DNA of 64,000 nucleotides from Massilia sp. PDC64 (GCF_900101265.1 NZ_FMZS01000014.1:62001-126000); one strand, 5' to 3'. Positions 16,846 through 25,689 are shown, counted from the first letter of the stretch. A program made the numbers and translations. The notes: a model not told the origin generated them from the letters alone.

Positions 16846-17454
16846 ATGAAACAACCGAAAAAAGCAGGACGGCCCGCGGGGGACCAGAACAACCGCGACA
16901 AAATCATGGCCGTTGCCCGCGCGCATTTCGCCGCGCATGGTTTCCGGGGCGCCACCTTGCGCGGCATCGCCGGGGACGCGGGCCTCGACGTGGCCCTGAT
17001 CGCGCACTACTTCAAGAACAAGGAAGGCCTGTTTGCGGCGACCCTGCTGCAACTGCCGGCAGGCGTCGACCAGATGTTCGCGCAGGCGCTGACCGGACCG
17101 CGCGCCACGCAGGGCGACCGGCTCGCACGGGCCTATTTCGGCTTATGGGAATCGGAGGAAACGCGTTCCCAGCTGCAGGTGCTGGTCCGCACCGCCCTCG
17201 GCAGCGAGGCCGCGGCGCTGCAGATGCGCGAGCTGCTGGTGGGCCAGATCCTCGAGGGCCTGCGGCGCACCGGCGTGCTGGATGGACGCCAGACCGGCTT
17301 TGCCCTGGCGATGAGCCATCTGCTGGGCACCGCCGTCGCGCGCTACGTCATCGGCGTGCCGGTGCTCGCGGAACTCGGGTTCGAGACGCTGGTGGGTCGC
17401 GTCGGCCCGGTCGTGCAGGGCTATCTCGAACTCGAAGACGGCGGTCTGGCGTAG
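16846..17454 (+). CDS. TetR family transcriptional regulator
   Basis: 202 residues. The N-terminal helix-turn-helix is clear: KIMAVARAHFAAHGFRGATL and RGIAGDAGLDVALIAHYFKN, followed by the TetR/AcrR C-terminal ligand domain from about residue 75. The start at 16846 (MKQPKKAGRPAG) gives the typical basic arm. It is divergent from the flavin monooxygenase gene, with the operator array in the 100-bp gap. The likely role is repression of the monooxygenase and of itself. Confidence 0.93.
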   Translation: MKQPKKAGRPAGDQNNRDKIMAVARAHFAAHGFRGATLRGIAGDAGLDVALIAHYFKNKEGLFAATLLQLPAGVDQMFAQALTGPRATQGDRLARAYFGLWESEETRSQLQVLVRTALGSEAAALQMRELLVGQILEGLRRTGVLDGRQTGFALAMSHLLGTAVARYVIGVPVLAELGFETLVGRVGPVVQGYLELEDGGLA

Positions 17455-17462
17455 CGGCGCAT

Positions 17463-17948
17463 TCACGCCGACGTACCCGCTGTGCCGAGCGGAACGGGAA
17501 TGGTCAGGCCGCGCTTGACGGTATTCAGTGTGACATTGGTCGTAAACCGCTTCACGTTCGGATTGTCGTGAACCATCCGCGACATCAGCGCATCGTAGGC
17601 TTCCGTATCCGGTGCGGTCACCACGAGAATGAAATCCGCCTCGCCGGTCACATAAAAGGCTTGCTGGACCTGATCCTGTTCCGAGATCCACTTTTTGAAT
17701 TGGTCGAGGAGCGCCGCCCCCTCGCGCTCCACCTGCACGGCGACGATGAAGGTCACCGGCTTGCCGACGTGAGCCGGGTCGATGACGGCCACGTAGTTTG
17801 CGATGGTGCCCTGTTCACGCATGCGTCGAAGGCGGCGCTGTACGGCGGAAGGCGACAATGCGACGACTTCCGCCATCTGCTCGGCTGTCTGCATTGCGTT
17901 CTTCTGCACCAGATTGAGAAGCTGGCGGTCGAATCGGTCTAGTTCCAT
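17463..17948 (-). CDS. Lrp/AsnC family transcriptional regulator
   Basis: 161 residues, the standard Lrp length. The HTH reads ELDRFDRQLLNLVQKNAMQT and LSPSAVQRRLRRMREQGTI; the RAM effector domain covers residues 65-150, with YVTGEADFILVVTAPDTEAY. I chose the ATG at 17948 because homology begins there, although the frame stays open further upstream. It is divergent from a VOC-family gene, with a perfect palindrome in the gap. Lrp-type regulators sense amino acids; the ligand here is unknown. Confidence 0.92.
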   Translation of the reverse strand: MELDRFDRQLLNLVQKNAMQTAEQMAEVVALSPSAVQRRLRRMREQGTIANYVAVIDPAHVGKPVTFIVAVQVEREGAALLDQFKKWISEQDQVQQAFYVTGEADFILVVTAPDTEAYDALMSRMVHDNPNVKRFTTNVTLNTVKRGLTIPVPLGTAGTSA

Positions 17949-17969
17949 ATCGAAGTCGTTTCGGTGGTT

Positions 17970-17987
17970 CCGTTTGCGGGCAAACGG
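17970..17987. promoter_or_regulatory. Palindromic operator between Lrp and VOC genes
   Basis: CCGTTTGC-gg-GCAAACGG, a perfect 8-bp inverted repeat 22 bp upstream of the Lrp start. A degenerate half-site (GGCCAAACGC) follows about 25 bp away. TTTGC/GCAAA arms resemble Lrp/AsnC-type sites. Confidence 0.72.
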
Positions 17988-18068
17988 CGTTGCGAGGGCC
18001 AAGATTGCGGCCAAACGCTGCATGCCGGCTCGCATAATGCCAGTGTTAGCCACTCTCCGCGAGACATC

Positions 18069-18449
18069 ATGATCGATCACGTTTCACTGGGCACCACCCG
18101 CTATGCCGAAGCGGTGGCGTTCTACGTCAAGGTATTCGCACCGCTCGGCTGGTCACTGCTGAGGGACACCGGCCAGGAAGCCTCGTTCGGCACCCCGGCG
18201 CATTGGTCGTTCTTTCTGTATCCGGTCCCGCCGGACGAGCAGGTCGTCGCGCGCGGCACCCATGTGGCGCTCGGCGTCGAATCCCGTGCGCTCGTGCGCG
18301 CGACACATGCGGCCGCGCTCGCCGCTTCCGGGCAGGACATCTTCACGCCGCGCGCCAGGCCCGACATCAGCCCGACCTACTTTGGCGCCATGTTCCATGA
18401 CCCGGACGGCCATCGGATCGAAGTGCTGACCAATGAGCAATTGCCATAA
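18069..18449 (+). CDS. VOC (glyoxalase/bleomycin resistance) family protein
   Basis: 126 residues with the two beta-alpha-beta-beta-beta modules of the vicinal oxygen chelate fold. MIDHVSLGTTRYAEAVAFY carries the first metal-ligand His, and FHDPDGHRIEVL near the C-terminus the family's closing motif with His and Glu. Proteins of this type isomerise, dioxygenate or bind small electrophiles and antibiotics. It is divergent from the Lrp regulator, which probably controls it. The substrate is unknown. Confidence 0.88.
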   Translation: MIDHVSLGTTRYAEAVAFYVKVFAPLGWSLLRDTGQEASFGTPAHWSFFLYPVPPDEQVVARGTHVALGVESRALVRATHAAALAASGQDIFTPRARPDISPTYFGAMFHDPDGHRIEVLTNEQLP

Positions 18450-18478
18450 CGCCTAAATGGACGATCTCGTTTGACGAT

Positions 18479-19303
18479 TCAACCCTCGTCCGCCCGCCGC
18501 GCTTCCTCGCGATACCGTCCCGGCGACTTGCCCACGAGCCGCCGGAAATCCGACGTGAAGTGCGCCTGGTCGAAGTACCCGAGCCCCTGCGCCAGCGCGG
18601 CCAGGTCGACGTCGGCCCCCTGCGCGAGCCGGTCCGCCGCCTCGTGCAACCGGAAGCGCCGGATCACCCATTTCGGGCTCACGCCGACGTACTCGCTGAA
18701 CAGCAGTTGCAGGCTGCGCACGCTCATCTGCGCGGTCGCGGCCAGCTCCTCCACCTGCGTCAGCCCGGGCGTCGACTCCACCGCGCGCAGGATGGCGGCG
18801 ATGCGGTCGACCTGCGGATCGGGTGCCGGCAGCACGGCGCGCAGCAGCGCCCCAGCCGCCTCGATGGTCGCGGCATCGTCCGGCGTGTCCAGCACGGCGT
18901 CCTGCGCCGCTGCCTCGTCCCACGGAAAGACGTCGGACAGCGCCAGCACCCGGTCCGTGATCGTGTGCAGCGGCCGGCCTAAAAAGCCGCGGAAGGCACC
19001 GGCCCGGAAGCGCAGGCCGCACACCTTGCCGGCACCCTTCAACTCGTAATCGAACGGGCCCGTCGTCAGGCCCCAGATGCCCGTGCGGGCGCGGTCGAAC
19101 ACGACGTGCACGCACGGGTAAGGCAAGGTGCGCTGCATGTAGGGCGGGCGTCCCTGCAAGTCCCACTCGACGATCCAGTAGTGGTCGAGGAATGGCGCCA
19201 GGTCCGGCGGCGGCAGGTAGCGGCCGAGCCGGAACATCTTGCCGGCGAGGGCCGGCGACACCACGCCCTTGGCGCGGTCCGTGACGGTGGGTGGCGTAGT
19301 CAT
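18479..19303 (-). CDS. AraC family transcriptional regulator (DUF6597-type sensor)
   Basis: 274 residues. The N-terminal sensor contains FLDHYWIVEWDLQGR and YPCVHVVFDRARTGIWG, typical of the DUF6597 domain of AraC proteins. The C-terminal double HTH runs from about residue 170 (VEELAATAQMSVRSLQLLFS, then the second helix pair LAALAQGLGYFDQAHFTSDF) and ends RRLVGKSPGRYREEA. It is divergent from a GST gene 85 bp away, which is the most likely target. The effector is unknown. Confidence 0.92.
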   Translation of the reverse strand: MTTPPTVTDRAKGVVSPALAGKMFRLGRYLPPPDLAPFLDHYWIVEWDLQGRPPYMQRTLPYPCVHVVFDRARTGIWGLTTGPFDYELKGAGKVCGLRFRAGAFRGFLGRPLHTITDRVLALSDVFPWDEAAAQDAVLDTPDDAATIEAAGALLRAVLPAPDPQVDRIAAILRAVESTPGLTQVEELAATAQMSVRSLQLLFSEYVGVSPKWVIRRFRLHEAADRLAQGADVDLAALAQGLGYFDQAHFTSDFRRLVGKSPGRYREEARRADEG

Positions 19304-19388
19304 CGGACCATTCTAGCATTCGCGTTTTTCCAAGACCGCGAGTGGCGTCGTGCCTATTCTGTCGGCTCACCGCCATCACGAGGATCCC

Positions 19389-20006
19389 ATGAACCTGACC
19401 CTGTTCCACGCCCCAAATTCGCGCTCCGGCGCGGCCCGCATCCTGCTCGAAGAACTCGGCGCGCCGTACGACCTGCACGTGCTGAACCTCAAAAAGAACG
19501 AACAGCGCGAGCCCGCCTACCTGGCCGTCAACCCGATGGGCAAGGTGCCCGCCATCCGCCACGGCGACGCCCTCGTCACGGAGCAGCCGGCCGTCTTCAT
19601 CTACCTGGCCGACCTGTTCCCGCAAGCCGGCCTCGCGCCCGCGCTCGGCGATCCGCTGCGTGGGCCTTACCTGCGCTGGCTCGCGTTCTACGGCTCGTCG
19701 TTCGAGCCGGCGATCACCGACCTCGCGATGAAACGCGAACCCACGCCGCCGATGATGTGCCCCTACGGCGACTTCGACACGATGCTGGCCACCTTGACGG
19801 CCCAGCTGCGCGCGGGCCCTTACCTGCTGGGCGACCGTTTCTCCGCCGCGGACGTCCTGTGGGGCATCTCGCTCGGCTGGGCCACGATGTTCAGGCTGGT
19901 GCCGGAACTGCCCGAGGTCATGGCCTACATCGACCGCGTCAGTTCGCGTCCGGCCGCGCGCCGGGCTGCGGAAGCGGATGCGCTGCTCGCGGCCGCGCAG
20001 GGTTGA
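19389..20006 (+). CDS. Glutathione S-transferase family protein
   Basis: 205 residues. The N-terminal domain has FHAPNSRSGAARILLEELGA and the cis-Pro/GSH segment NPMGKVPAIRHGDALVTEQP; the C-terminal domain ends with the family motif GDRFSAADVLWGISLGWATM. The start ATG at 19389 sits 5 nt after GAGGATCCC. Its last 68 nt overlap the end of the convergent EamA transporter gene, so the two transcripts are antisense to each other there. It is probably controlled by the divergent AraC regulator. Confidence 0.92.
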   Translation: MNLTLFHAPNSRSGAARILLEELGAPYDLHVLNLKKNEQREPAYLAVNPMGKVPAIRHGDALVTEQPAVFIYLADLFPQAGLAPALGDPLRGPYLRWLAFYGSSFEPAITDLAMKREPTPPMMCPYGDFDTMLATLTAQLRAGPYLLGDRFSAADVLWGISLGWATMFRLVPELPEVMAYIDRVSSRPAARRAAEADALLAAAQG

Positions 20007-20856
20007 TCAGTCCCGTGGCCAGCGCCGTCCCCAGCACGACCAGGGCGCTGCCGGCCGCCATCGCATGCGTAAAAGTCTCGCCGAGGAACAGCACGCCCCA
20101 CAGCACGCCGAACGCGGGCACGAGGAACGGCACGGCCATCGTCTTCGCCGCGCCCACGCGGGCGATCAGGCGGAAGAACAGCACGTAGGCGAGCGCCGTG
20201 CACAGCGCGCCGAGGCACAGCAGCGCGCCCCACGCACGGGCCGACGGGAGCGTCGCCGGATGCAGGGCCAGTGCCGCCGGCGCCAGCACGAGCGCGGCGG
20301 CCAGCTGGCTGCCCCCGGCGACGGCCAGCGGCGGCACCGCTGCCAGATAACGCTTGCTGAAGTGGGCGGAAAACGCGTACAGCATCGTGGCCGCCACGCA
20401 TGCCGGTACGGACCAACCCGTCGCACCGGGCTTGAAACCGGCGTTGTCCGCAACGAGCCACACGACACCGCAGAAGCCGAGCGCCAGCCCGGCGGCACGT
20501 GTACGGCCGATGGTCTCGCCCAGCCACACGCGTCCGATGACGGCCGCATACAGCGGCGTGGCCGCATTGAAGATGGCGGACAGGCTCGCGTTAATGCCCA
20601 ACGCCGCCAGCGCGAACAGCACGAACGGCAGCGCGGAATTCGTCAGGCCCACGGCCAGCACCGGCTTCCAGTGGCGGCGCAGTACACGCCAGTCGCCGGC
20701 CAGCAGCGGCAACAACAGCACGGCCGCGATGGCGGCGCGGGCACCGGCCAGGGTCATGGCGCCGAACTCGCCGGCGCCCACGCGCATGAACAGGTAAGAG
20801 GCGCCCCACAGCGCGGCCAGCGCCGTCAGGCAGGCGACATCGCTCTTCTTCATCAT
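19939..20856 (-). CDS. DMT superfamily (EamA) transporter
   Basis: 305 residues with ten predicted membrane segments in two EamA repeats: LAALWGASYLFMRVGAGEFG opens the first, and the second starts around residue 150. EamA proteins are mostly exporters of metabolites or drugs. The start is a double ATG (20856, 20853) behind GAGGGGGCG. The upstream thioredoxin-fold gene ends within the first codons (4-nt overlap), so the pair is translationally coupled. The 3' end overlaps the GST gene by 68 nt; this tail is Pro/Arg-rich and not part of the fold. Confidence 0.9.
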   Translation of the reverse strand: MMKKSDVACLTALAALWGASYLFMRVGAGEFGAMTLAGARAAIAAVLLLPLLAGDWRVLRRHWKPVLAVGLTNSALPFVLFALAALGINASLSAIFNAATPLYAAVIGRVWLGETIGRTRAAGLALGFCGVVWLVADNAGFKPGATGWSVPACVAATMLYAFSAHFSKRYLAAVPPLAVAGGSQLAAALVLAPAALALHPATLPSARAWGALLCLGALCTALAYVLFFRLIARVGAAKTMAVPFLVPAFGVLWGVLFLGETFTHAMAAGSALVVLGTALATGLINPARPRAAHPLPQPGARPDAN

Positions 20857-21851
20857 CGCCCCCTCAACGCGCGCAGCGCCGCATCGAGTCCCCGTTCCTC
20901 CGGCCCCAGCACGCGCGCTACGCGGCCATCCGCATCGAGCAGCACGACGCTCGGGATGGCGCGGATGCCGAAGGCGGCGAAGGCGGCACCGTCGCGGTCG
21001 AGCGCGAGCGGTGGCGTGCCGGGATGCGTTTTGGCGTAAGCGGCCAGTTCGGCGGCCGACGTCCACAACGGCGCGGCGACGGCGAGCCAGTCCACGCCGC
21101 CCTGCTTCATCAGACGCGTGGCGTCCTCGCGCACGCGGCGGCACGCCTGCGCGGTGGCGGGACGGGTCGCGCGCAGGTAGGTCTCGCACCACGGCGAAAA
21201 GAACACGAGCGCGCGCGGCTTGCCGGCCGCGCCGGCGGGCAGGTCGACGCCCTCGACCTTGTCGCCGACGCGGAATACGCGCGTCGCCTGCGCCTGCGGC
21301 GCCAGCCCGACCGGCTCCTCCGCGACCCTGTCTTGCGCGGCCCGGTCGAGTGCCGCGTGCAGAGCCGCATCGTCCAGATGGCCCACGTACGCGATGCGGC
21401 CGTCGGCGCCGATCAGCACGTGCTGCGGCGTCACACGCAGGTTCAGCCGGCGTCCCAGGCTGCCGTCGTCGAGCGCGATCGGCATCGTGAGGCCGTGGCG
21501 GGCGCGGTACGCGCGCACATCGGCCTCGGTATCGCTGAAGCCGACGTTGACGGCGATGACGTCGATGCGCTTGCCGTACTGCTGGTAGATGCGTTCGAAG
21601 CCCGGCATCTGCTGCAGGCACGGCGCGCACCACGTGGCCCAGAACTTCAGGTAGACGGGCTTCCTGCCGTAGCGGCCGGTGAGATCGATGGTGCCGCCGT
21701 CGAGCGTGCGCAGGACGGCGGCCGGTGCCGGCTGGCCGATCAGGGGCTGGCCCGCTTGCGCGGCGCGGGCGGCGCCGTCGTCCGCGGCCCCGCAGCTCGC
21801 ACAGGCGAACAGCGCGGTGGCCAGGGCGGTGATGAAGTGGATGAGGGTCAT
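20853..21851 (-). CDS. Exported protein with two thioredoxin-fold domains
   Basis: 332 residues. A signal peptide (about 25 residues) is followed by a TlpA/ResA-like domain with the active site KFWATWCAPCLQQMPG and a cis-Pro region RVTPQHVLIG. A second thioredoxin-like domain begins around residue 190, where the CxxC site is degenerate (FFSPWCETYL) but a cis-Pro loop IRAIPSVVLLDADGR is kept. A periplasmic thiol-disulfide role for the first domain is likely, while the second may bind a partner. The start at 21851 follows AAGGATCCC; a further ATG at 21863 is the alternative. Confidence 0.85.
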   Translation of the reverse strand: MTLIHFITALATALFACASCGAADDGAARAAQAGQPLIGQPAPAAVLRTLDGGTIDLTGRYGRKPVYLKFWATWCAPCLQQMPGFERIYQQYGKRIDVIAVNVGFSDTEADVRAYRARHGLTMPIALDDGSLGRRLNLRVTPQHVLIGADGRIAYVGHLDDAALHAALDRAAQDRVAEEPVGLAPQAQATRVFRVGDKVEGVDLPAGAAGKPRALVFFSPWCETYLRATRPATAQACRRVREDATRLMKQGGVDWLAVAAPLWTSAAELAAYAKTHPGTPPLALDRDGAAFAAFGIRAIPSVVLLDADGRVARVLGPEERGLDAALRALRGR

Positions 21852-21951
21852 GGGATCCTTCATGTGACGGTGAACGAGGCTTTCATCGTAGCCACCACTT
21901 GGATCAGGCAAAAGACGCAAGAATTGCATGAATCCCTGTACCATTTACGGC

Positions 21952-23325
21952 ATGGACCTTTCGATCAACATCGACCGCGGCGCGCCCACGTCCCTCGCGA
22001 GCCAGATCGCCGCCGCGATCGGCGCCGCCATCCACGACGGCCGCCTGGCGCCCGGCGCCCGGCTGCCGTCCTGGCACGATCTCGCCGTGCAGCTGGGCGT
22101 CGCGCGCGGCACGGTGCGCGCCGCGTACGACAGCCTGCGCGACCAGCAGCTCATCGTCACCGCCGGCGCCGCGGGCACGCGTGTGGCACGGCAGGCGGTG
22201 CGGGCGGGCACCGCGCCCAAACGCCCGACGGCACTGCCGCCGAACCTCGCCGCACCGGTCCCGTTCCAGGTGGGCGTGCCGGGCCAGGACGTGTTCCCGT
22301 TCAAGACGTGGTCGCGCATCATGGGCCGCGCCGCGCGCGCGGCCGCCGCGCAGCCGCTGGGGTATCCCGACCCGCGCGGCGAACCCGTGCTGCGGGCCGC
22401 CATCGCGGCCTACCTCGGCATCGCGCGCGGCATCGCGTGTCACCCGTCGCAGGTGTTCGTCGCCAGCGGGTATGCAGCCGCGCTGGGCCTCGCGCTGCGC
22501 GCGCTGCAGCTGGACGGACGCACCGCGTGGGTCGAGGATCCCGGCTACGCCTCGGCGCGCGCCGTGCTCGCGCAATACGGCGTGACGCCCGCTCCGGTGC
22601 CCGTCGATGCGGAGGGACTGGCCGTGGCGGCGGGCATCGCGTCATGTCCCGACGCGGCGCTGGCCGTCGTCACGCCGGGCCAGCAGGCGCCGCTGGGCAT
22701 GACGTTGTCGCTGGCGCGCCGGCATGCGCTGCTCGACTGGGCCACGGCGCGCGGCGCGTGGATCGTCGAGGACGACTACCTGGGCGAGTTGCAACTGCAA
22801 GCCCGTGCGACGCCGGCGCTGGCGGCGCGCGACCATGCCGGCCGCGTCCTGCACATCGGGACCTTCAGCAAGACGATCGCACCGGCGCTGCGCGTCGCCT
22901 TCCTCGTCGTGCCGCCCGCGCTGGCGCCCGCCGTCGCGGACGTGGCCGACGTCGCCGCGGCGGCGCCGGCACCGGCGATCCAGTTCGCCATCGAGGAATT
23001 CCTGCGCGACGGCCACTACCTGCGCCACCTGCGGCACATGAAACGCGTCTACGCCGAGCGCCGCGCCGCGCTATGCGCGTGCCTGCGCGATCTCGGCCTG
23101 GCGCATGCAGAGGCCGGCCTGTCCGTGCTGCTGCCGCTGGCGGACGGCGCCGACGATGCCGCGCTGGCCGCGCGGACACGCACGGCGGGCTTCGCACCTT
23201 CTGCCCTGTCGTGGTGGCGCGTGCGGAAGGACGGTGCGCCCGGCGGCCTCCTGCTGGGCGTCACCAACGTGCCGCCCGAACGCGCGCAGGCCGCATGCGC
23301 GGCGCTGGACGACCTGCTGCGCTGA
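21952..23325 (+). CDS. MocR/PdxR-type regulator (GntR HTH fused to aminotransferase domain)
   Basis: 457 residues. The N-terminal winged helix (SLASQIAAAIGAAIHDGRLA, then VQLGVARGTVRAAYDSLRDQ) is joined to a fold-type I aminotransferase domain with YPDPRGEPVLRAAIAAYLGI, DPGYASARAVL, EDDYLGEL and the PLP-binding HIGTFSKTIAPALRVAFLV, where the Lys is the expected Schiff-base residue. MocR proteins sense PLP or amino-compounds. Start 21952 is preferred over an ATG at 21928. It is divergent from the EamA/thioredoxin pair 100 bp away, a common arrangement in which MocR controls an exporter. Confidence 0.93.
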   Translation: MDLSINIDRGAPTSLASQIAAAIGAAIHDGRLAPGARLPSWHDLAVQLGVARGTVRAAYDSLRDQQLIVTAGAAGTRVARQAVRAGTAPKRPTALPPNLAAPVPFQVGVPGQDVFPFKTWSRIMGRAARAAAAQPLGYPDPRGEPVLRAAIAAYLGIARGIACHPSQVFVASGYAAALGLALRALQLDGRTAWVEDPGYASARAVLAQYGVTPAPVPVDAEGLAVAAGIASCPDAALAVVTPGQQAPLGMTLSLARRHALLDWATARGAWIVEDDYLGELQLQARATPALAARDHAGRVLHIGTFSKTIAPALRVAFLVVPPALAPAVADVADVAAAAPAPAIQFAIEEFLRDGHYLRHLRHMKRVYAERRAALCACLRDLGLAHAEAGLSVLLPLADGADDAALAARTRTAGFAPSALSWWRVRKDGAPGGLLLGVTNVPPERAQAACAALDDLLR

Positions 23326-23426
23326 GCCGCCACCGGTTCGCCGCACGACGTGCACGGCCCGGCGCAGCGTGCTGGCCCGCGCACGCGAACGCACCTATCG
23401 TGGCATCTTTCACTTCGGGAGCCGCC

Positions 23427-23897
23427 ATGCGTGCCTTGTTCTCTCTCCTGCTTGCCCTCTGCCTCGCCGCCCCGGCGCATGCGGCGGACGCCGACGTCGC
23501 CGCCATCCGCCAGCTCGTGCAGCAATTCCAGACCGCCATCGTCGCGCGCGACGGCAAGACGCTCGGGTCGCTGTTCGTGCAGGAAGGCGGCAGCTGGTGG
23601 TCCGTGCTGGACGAACCGACGTACGCCGCCGCGAAGGCGCGCAATCCGGCCGCGCGGCGACTCGAACCGTCGACCTGGCAGAAGTTCGCCGAATTCGTCA
23701 CGCACAGCGCCAGGCCGGTCGAGGAGCGCTTCCACGACGTGCGCGTCGATACCAACGGCACCGTCGCGTCGGTGTGGTTCGATTTCGACTTCCTCGTCGA
23801 CGGCAAGGTCACGAACCGCGGCAGCGAAACGTGGCAGCTCGTGCGCACGGACGATGGCTGGAAAATTGTCGCGATGCTGTATTCCGTCCACCCTTGA
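23427..23897 (+). CDS. Exported SnoaL/NTF2-like protein
   Basis: 156 residues: a cleavable signal peptide (RALFSLLLALCLAAPAHAA) and a single NTF2-like fold, with the typical opening helix VAAIRQLVQQFQTAIVARDG and the closing strands SETWQLVRTDDGWKIVAMLY. Proteins of this group include ketosteroid isomerase-like and DUF4440 members; no catalytic residue set is evident, so I do not assign an enzyme function. It is isolated from its neighbours by about 100 bp on the left and only 11 bp on the right, where a sensor kinase begins. Confidence 0.78.
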   Translation: MRALFSLLLALCLAAPAHAADADVAAIRQLVQQFQTAIVARDGKTLGSLFVQEGGSWWSVLDEPTYAAAKARNPAARRLEPSTWQKFAEFVTHSARPVEERFHDVRVDTNGTVASVWFDFDFLVDGKVTNRGSETWQLVRTDDGWKIVAMLYSVHP

Positions 23898-23908
23898 GGC
23901 GGGCTAGA

Positions 23909-24964
23909 ATGGTCGATCCGTCAACACGTCCCGCCGCCGTGAAAGAAGACACGCCCCTCCTCGTCCCCGTCCTCGCCGCCCTGCCGGTGTTCGTCTGCAT
24001 GGTCATCCTCGGCCTGCCGGCGCTCGGTCACGGCTACGCGCCCATGTTTCGCGCATTGTTCTTCGTCGCGTGCGCCGTCTGGACCGTGCCCCTCGTCCTG
24101 CTGCAGCGCGCGCTGTGGCGCCAGGGGCGCGCGTGGTGGACGATGACGCTCGTGCTGCTTGCCGCCTCGTACGCGATGGCGGTCGTGAATTCGCTGCTGG
24201 GCCAGCGGCTGGCCATCGCGCTGGGGCTGGAGACGGGCTACCACTGGGCCGACCTCGTACGGGGCCTGGACGGCTGCTGGCTCGCGCTCGTCGCGTTCTG
24301 CGCGATGCACGCCGTCGCCGTGTACTACCTGTCGCTGCAGCGTACCCGGCTGCGCCTCGCGCAGGCGCTCGCGGACGCGCGCGACGCGGAACTGCGCGCA
24401 CTGCGCCTGCAGGTCAACCCGCACTTCCTGTTCAACACACTGAACGCGGTGTCGGCCCTCGTCGCGGCCGGCGCCAACCGCGATGCGAACCGCATGCTCG
24501 CCCGCGTATCCGATTTCCTGCGCGCGACACTGGCGCACGACGGCCGCCATGAACACACGCTGGCCGAGGAACTGGCGCTGACGGAAGCCTATCTCGACAT
24601 CGAAAAAGCCCGCCTGGGCGAGCGCCTGCAGCTGGCGATGCACGCGGGGCCCGACCTGCTCGACGCCGCCGTGCCCTACCTGATGCTGCAGCCGCTCGTC
24701 GAGAACGCGGTCCGCCACGGCATCGCGCCGCTGGCCGCGCCAGGTCGCATCGACATCCGCGTCGACCGCGCGGACGATCGGCTGTGCGTGGACGTGCGCA
24801 ACGACGGCGCCCGGCCGGCGCAAACCGGTGGCGGCATCGGCCTCGCCAACGTCGCGAACCGGCTGCGCCATCTGTACGGCGACGCGCAGCGGGTCGATGC
24901 GGGCTGGCGCGACGACGGCCGCTTCCACGTGTCGTTGACGTTGCCTCTGCGGGTAGCCGCATGA
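23909..24964 (+). CDS. LytS/YehU-type sensor histidine kinase
   Basis: 351 residues. Four or so membrane helices in the first 150 residues (LVPVLAALPVFVCMVILGLP and following) form the sensor; a short coiled-coil leads to the His_kinase domain with the phosphoacceptor in LRLQVNPHFLFNTLNAVSAL. The ATPase has the N-box LQPLVENAVRHGIAP and the G-box TGGGIGLANVANRLRHLYG. The gene ends in ATGA overlapping the LytTR response regulator. The ligand is unknown; such kinases often sense extracellular metabolites or membrane state. Confidence 0.9.
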   Translation: MVDPSTRPAAVKEDTPLLVPVLAALPVFVCMVILGLPALGHGYAPMFRALFFVACAVWTVPLVLLQRALWRQGRAWWTMTLVLLAASYAMAVVNSLLGQRLAIALGLETGYHWADLVRGLDGCWLALVAFCAMHAVAVYYLSLQRTRLRLAQALADARDAELRALRLQVNPHFLFNTLNAVSALVAAGANRDANRMLARVSDFLRATLAHDGRHEHTLAEELALTEAYLDIEKARLGERLQLAMHAGPDLLDAAVPYLMLQPLVENAVRHGIAPLAAPGRIDIRVDRADDRLCVDVRNDGARPAQTGGGIGLANVANRLRHLYGDAQRVDAGWRDDGRFHVSLTLPLRVAA

Positions 24965-25689
24965 TGCGCGTCGCGATCGTGGACGACGAACCGCTGGCCC
25001 GTCTCGCCGTGAAGGCGCGACTGGCGCGCCACGCGGACTTGCAGCTGGTGGCGGAATACGGCGACGGCGACACGGCCGCCGCCGGCCTCGCAACCATCCG
25101 GCCCGACCTCGTGTTCGTGGACGTCGAGATGCCCGGCAAGAACGGCCTCGACATGCTGGCCTCCCTGCCCCGCGCCGAGCGCCCGCTGGCGATCCTGCTC
25201 ACGGCCCACGACACCTTCGCCGTGCGCGCCTTCGACCTCGCCGCCCTCGACTACCTGCTGAAACCCGTGGACGACGACCGCCTGGACGACGCGCTGGACC
25301 GCGCCCGCACGGCCTTTGCGCATCTGCGCCCCGCCGCGCCGGCCGCGTGGACACGCAGCTTCACGGTGCGCGTGGGCACCCGCACGGTCATCGTCGACGC
25401 GGCCGACGTCGAGCGCATCGAGGCCGACGGCGACTACGCGACCCTGCACGCGGGCGGCAGGACATACCTCGTGCGCGAACCGCTGCAGGCACTCGCACGC
25501 CGCCTCGATCCGGCACAGTTCCAGCGCGTGCACCGATCGAGCATCGTGCGCCTGGACGTCGTCGCCGAACTGCGCGCGCTGACGAACCGCGACGCCTTGC
25601 TGCGCCTGCGCGACGGCACCCTGCTGCGCGCGAGCCGCACCTACATGCCGGCGCTGACGCAGGCACTGACTCTTCATACGCATCCATGA
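24961..25689 (+). CDS. LytTR family response regulator
   Basis: 242 residues. Receiver domain 1-120 with acidic pocket IVDDEP, phosphoacceptor Asp54 in LVFVDVEMPGKNG, LLTAHD and the conserved Lys in DYLLKPVDD. The LytTR DNA-binding domain from about 130 shows VERIEADGDYATLHAGGRTY and FQRVHRSSIVRLDVV. It overlaps the kinase gene by 4 nt and the acyltransferase gene by 4 nt, so kinase, regulator and acyltransferase are one unit. The target may include the ABC genes downstream (see inverted repeat at 26834). Confidence 0.94.
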   Translation: MMRVAIVDDEPLARLAVKARLARHADLQLVAEYGDGDTAAAGLATIRPDLVFVDVEMPGKNGLDMLASLPRAERPLAILLTAHDTFAVRAFDLAALDYLLKPVDDDRLDDALDRARTAFAHLRPAAPAAWTRSFTVRVGTRTVIVDAADVERIEADGDYATLHAGGRTYLVREPLQALARRLDPAQFQRVHRSSIVRLDVVAELRALTNRDALLRLRDGTLLRASRTYMPALTQALTLHTHP

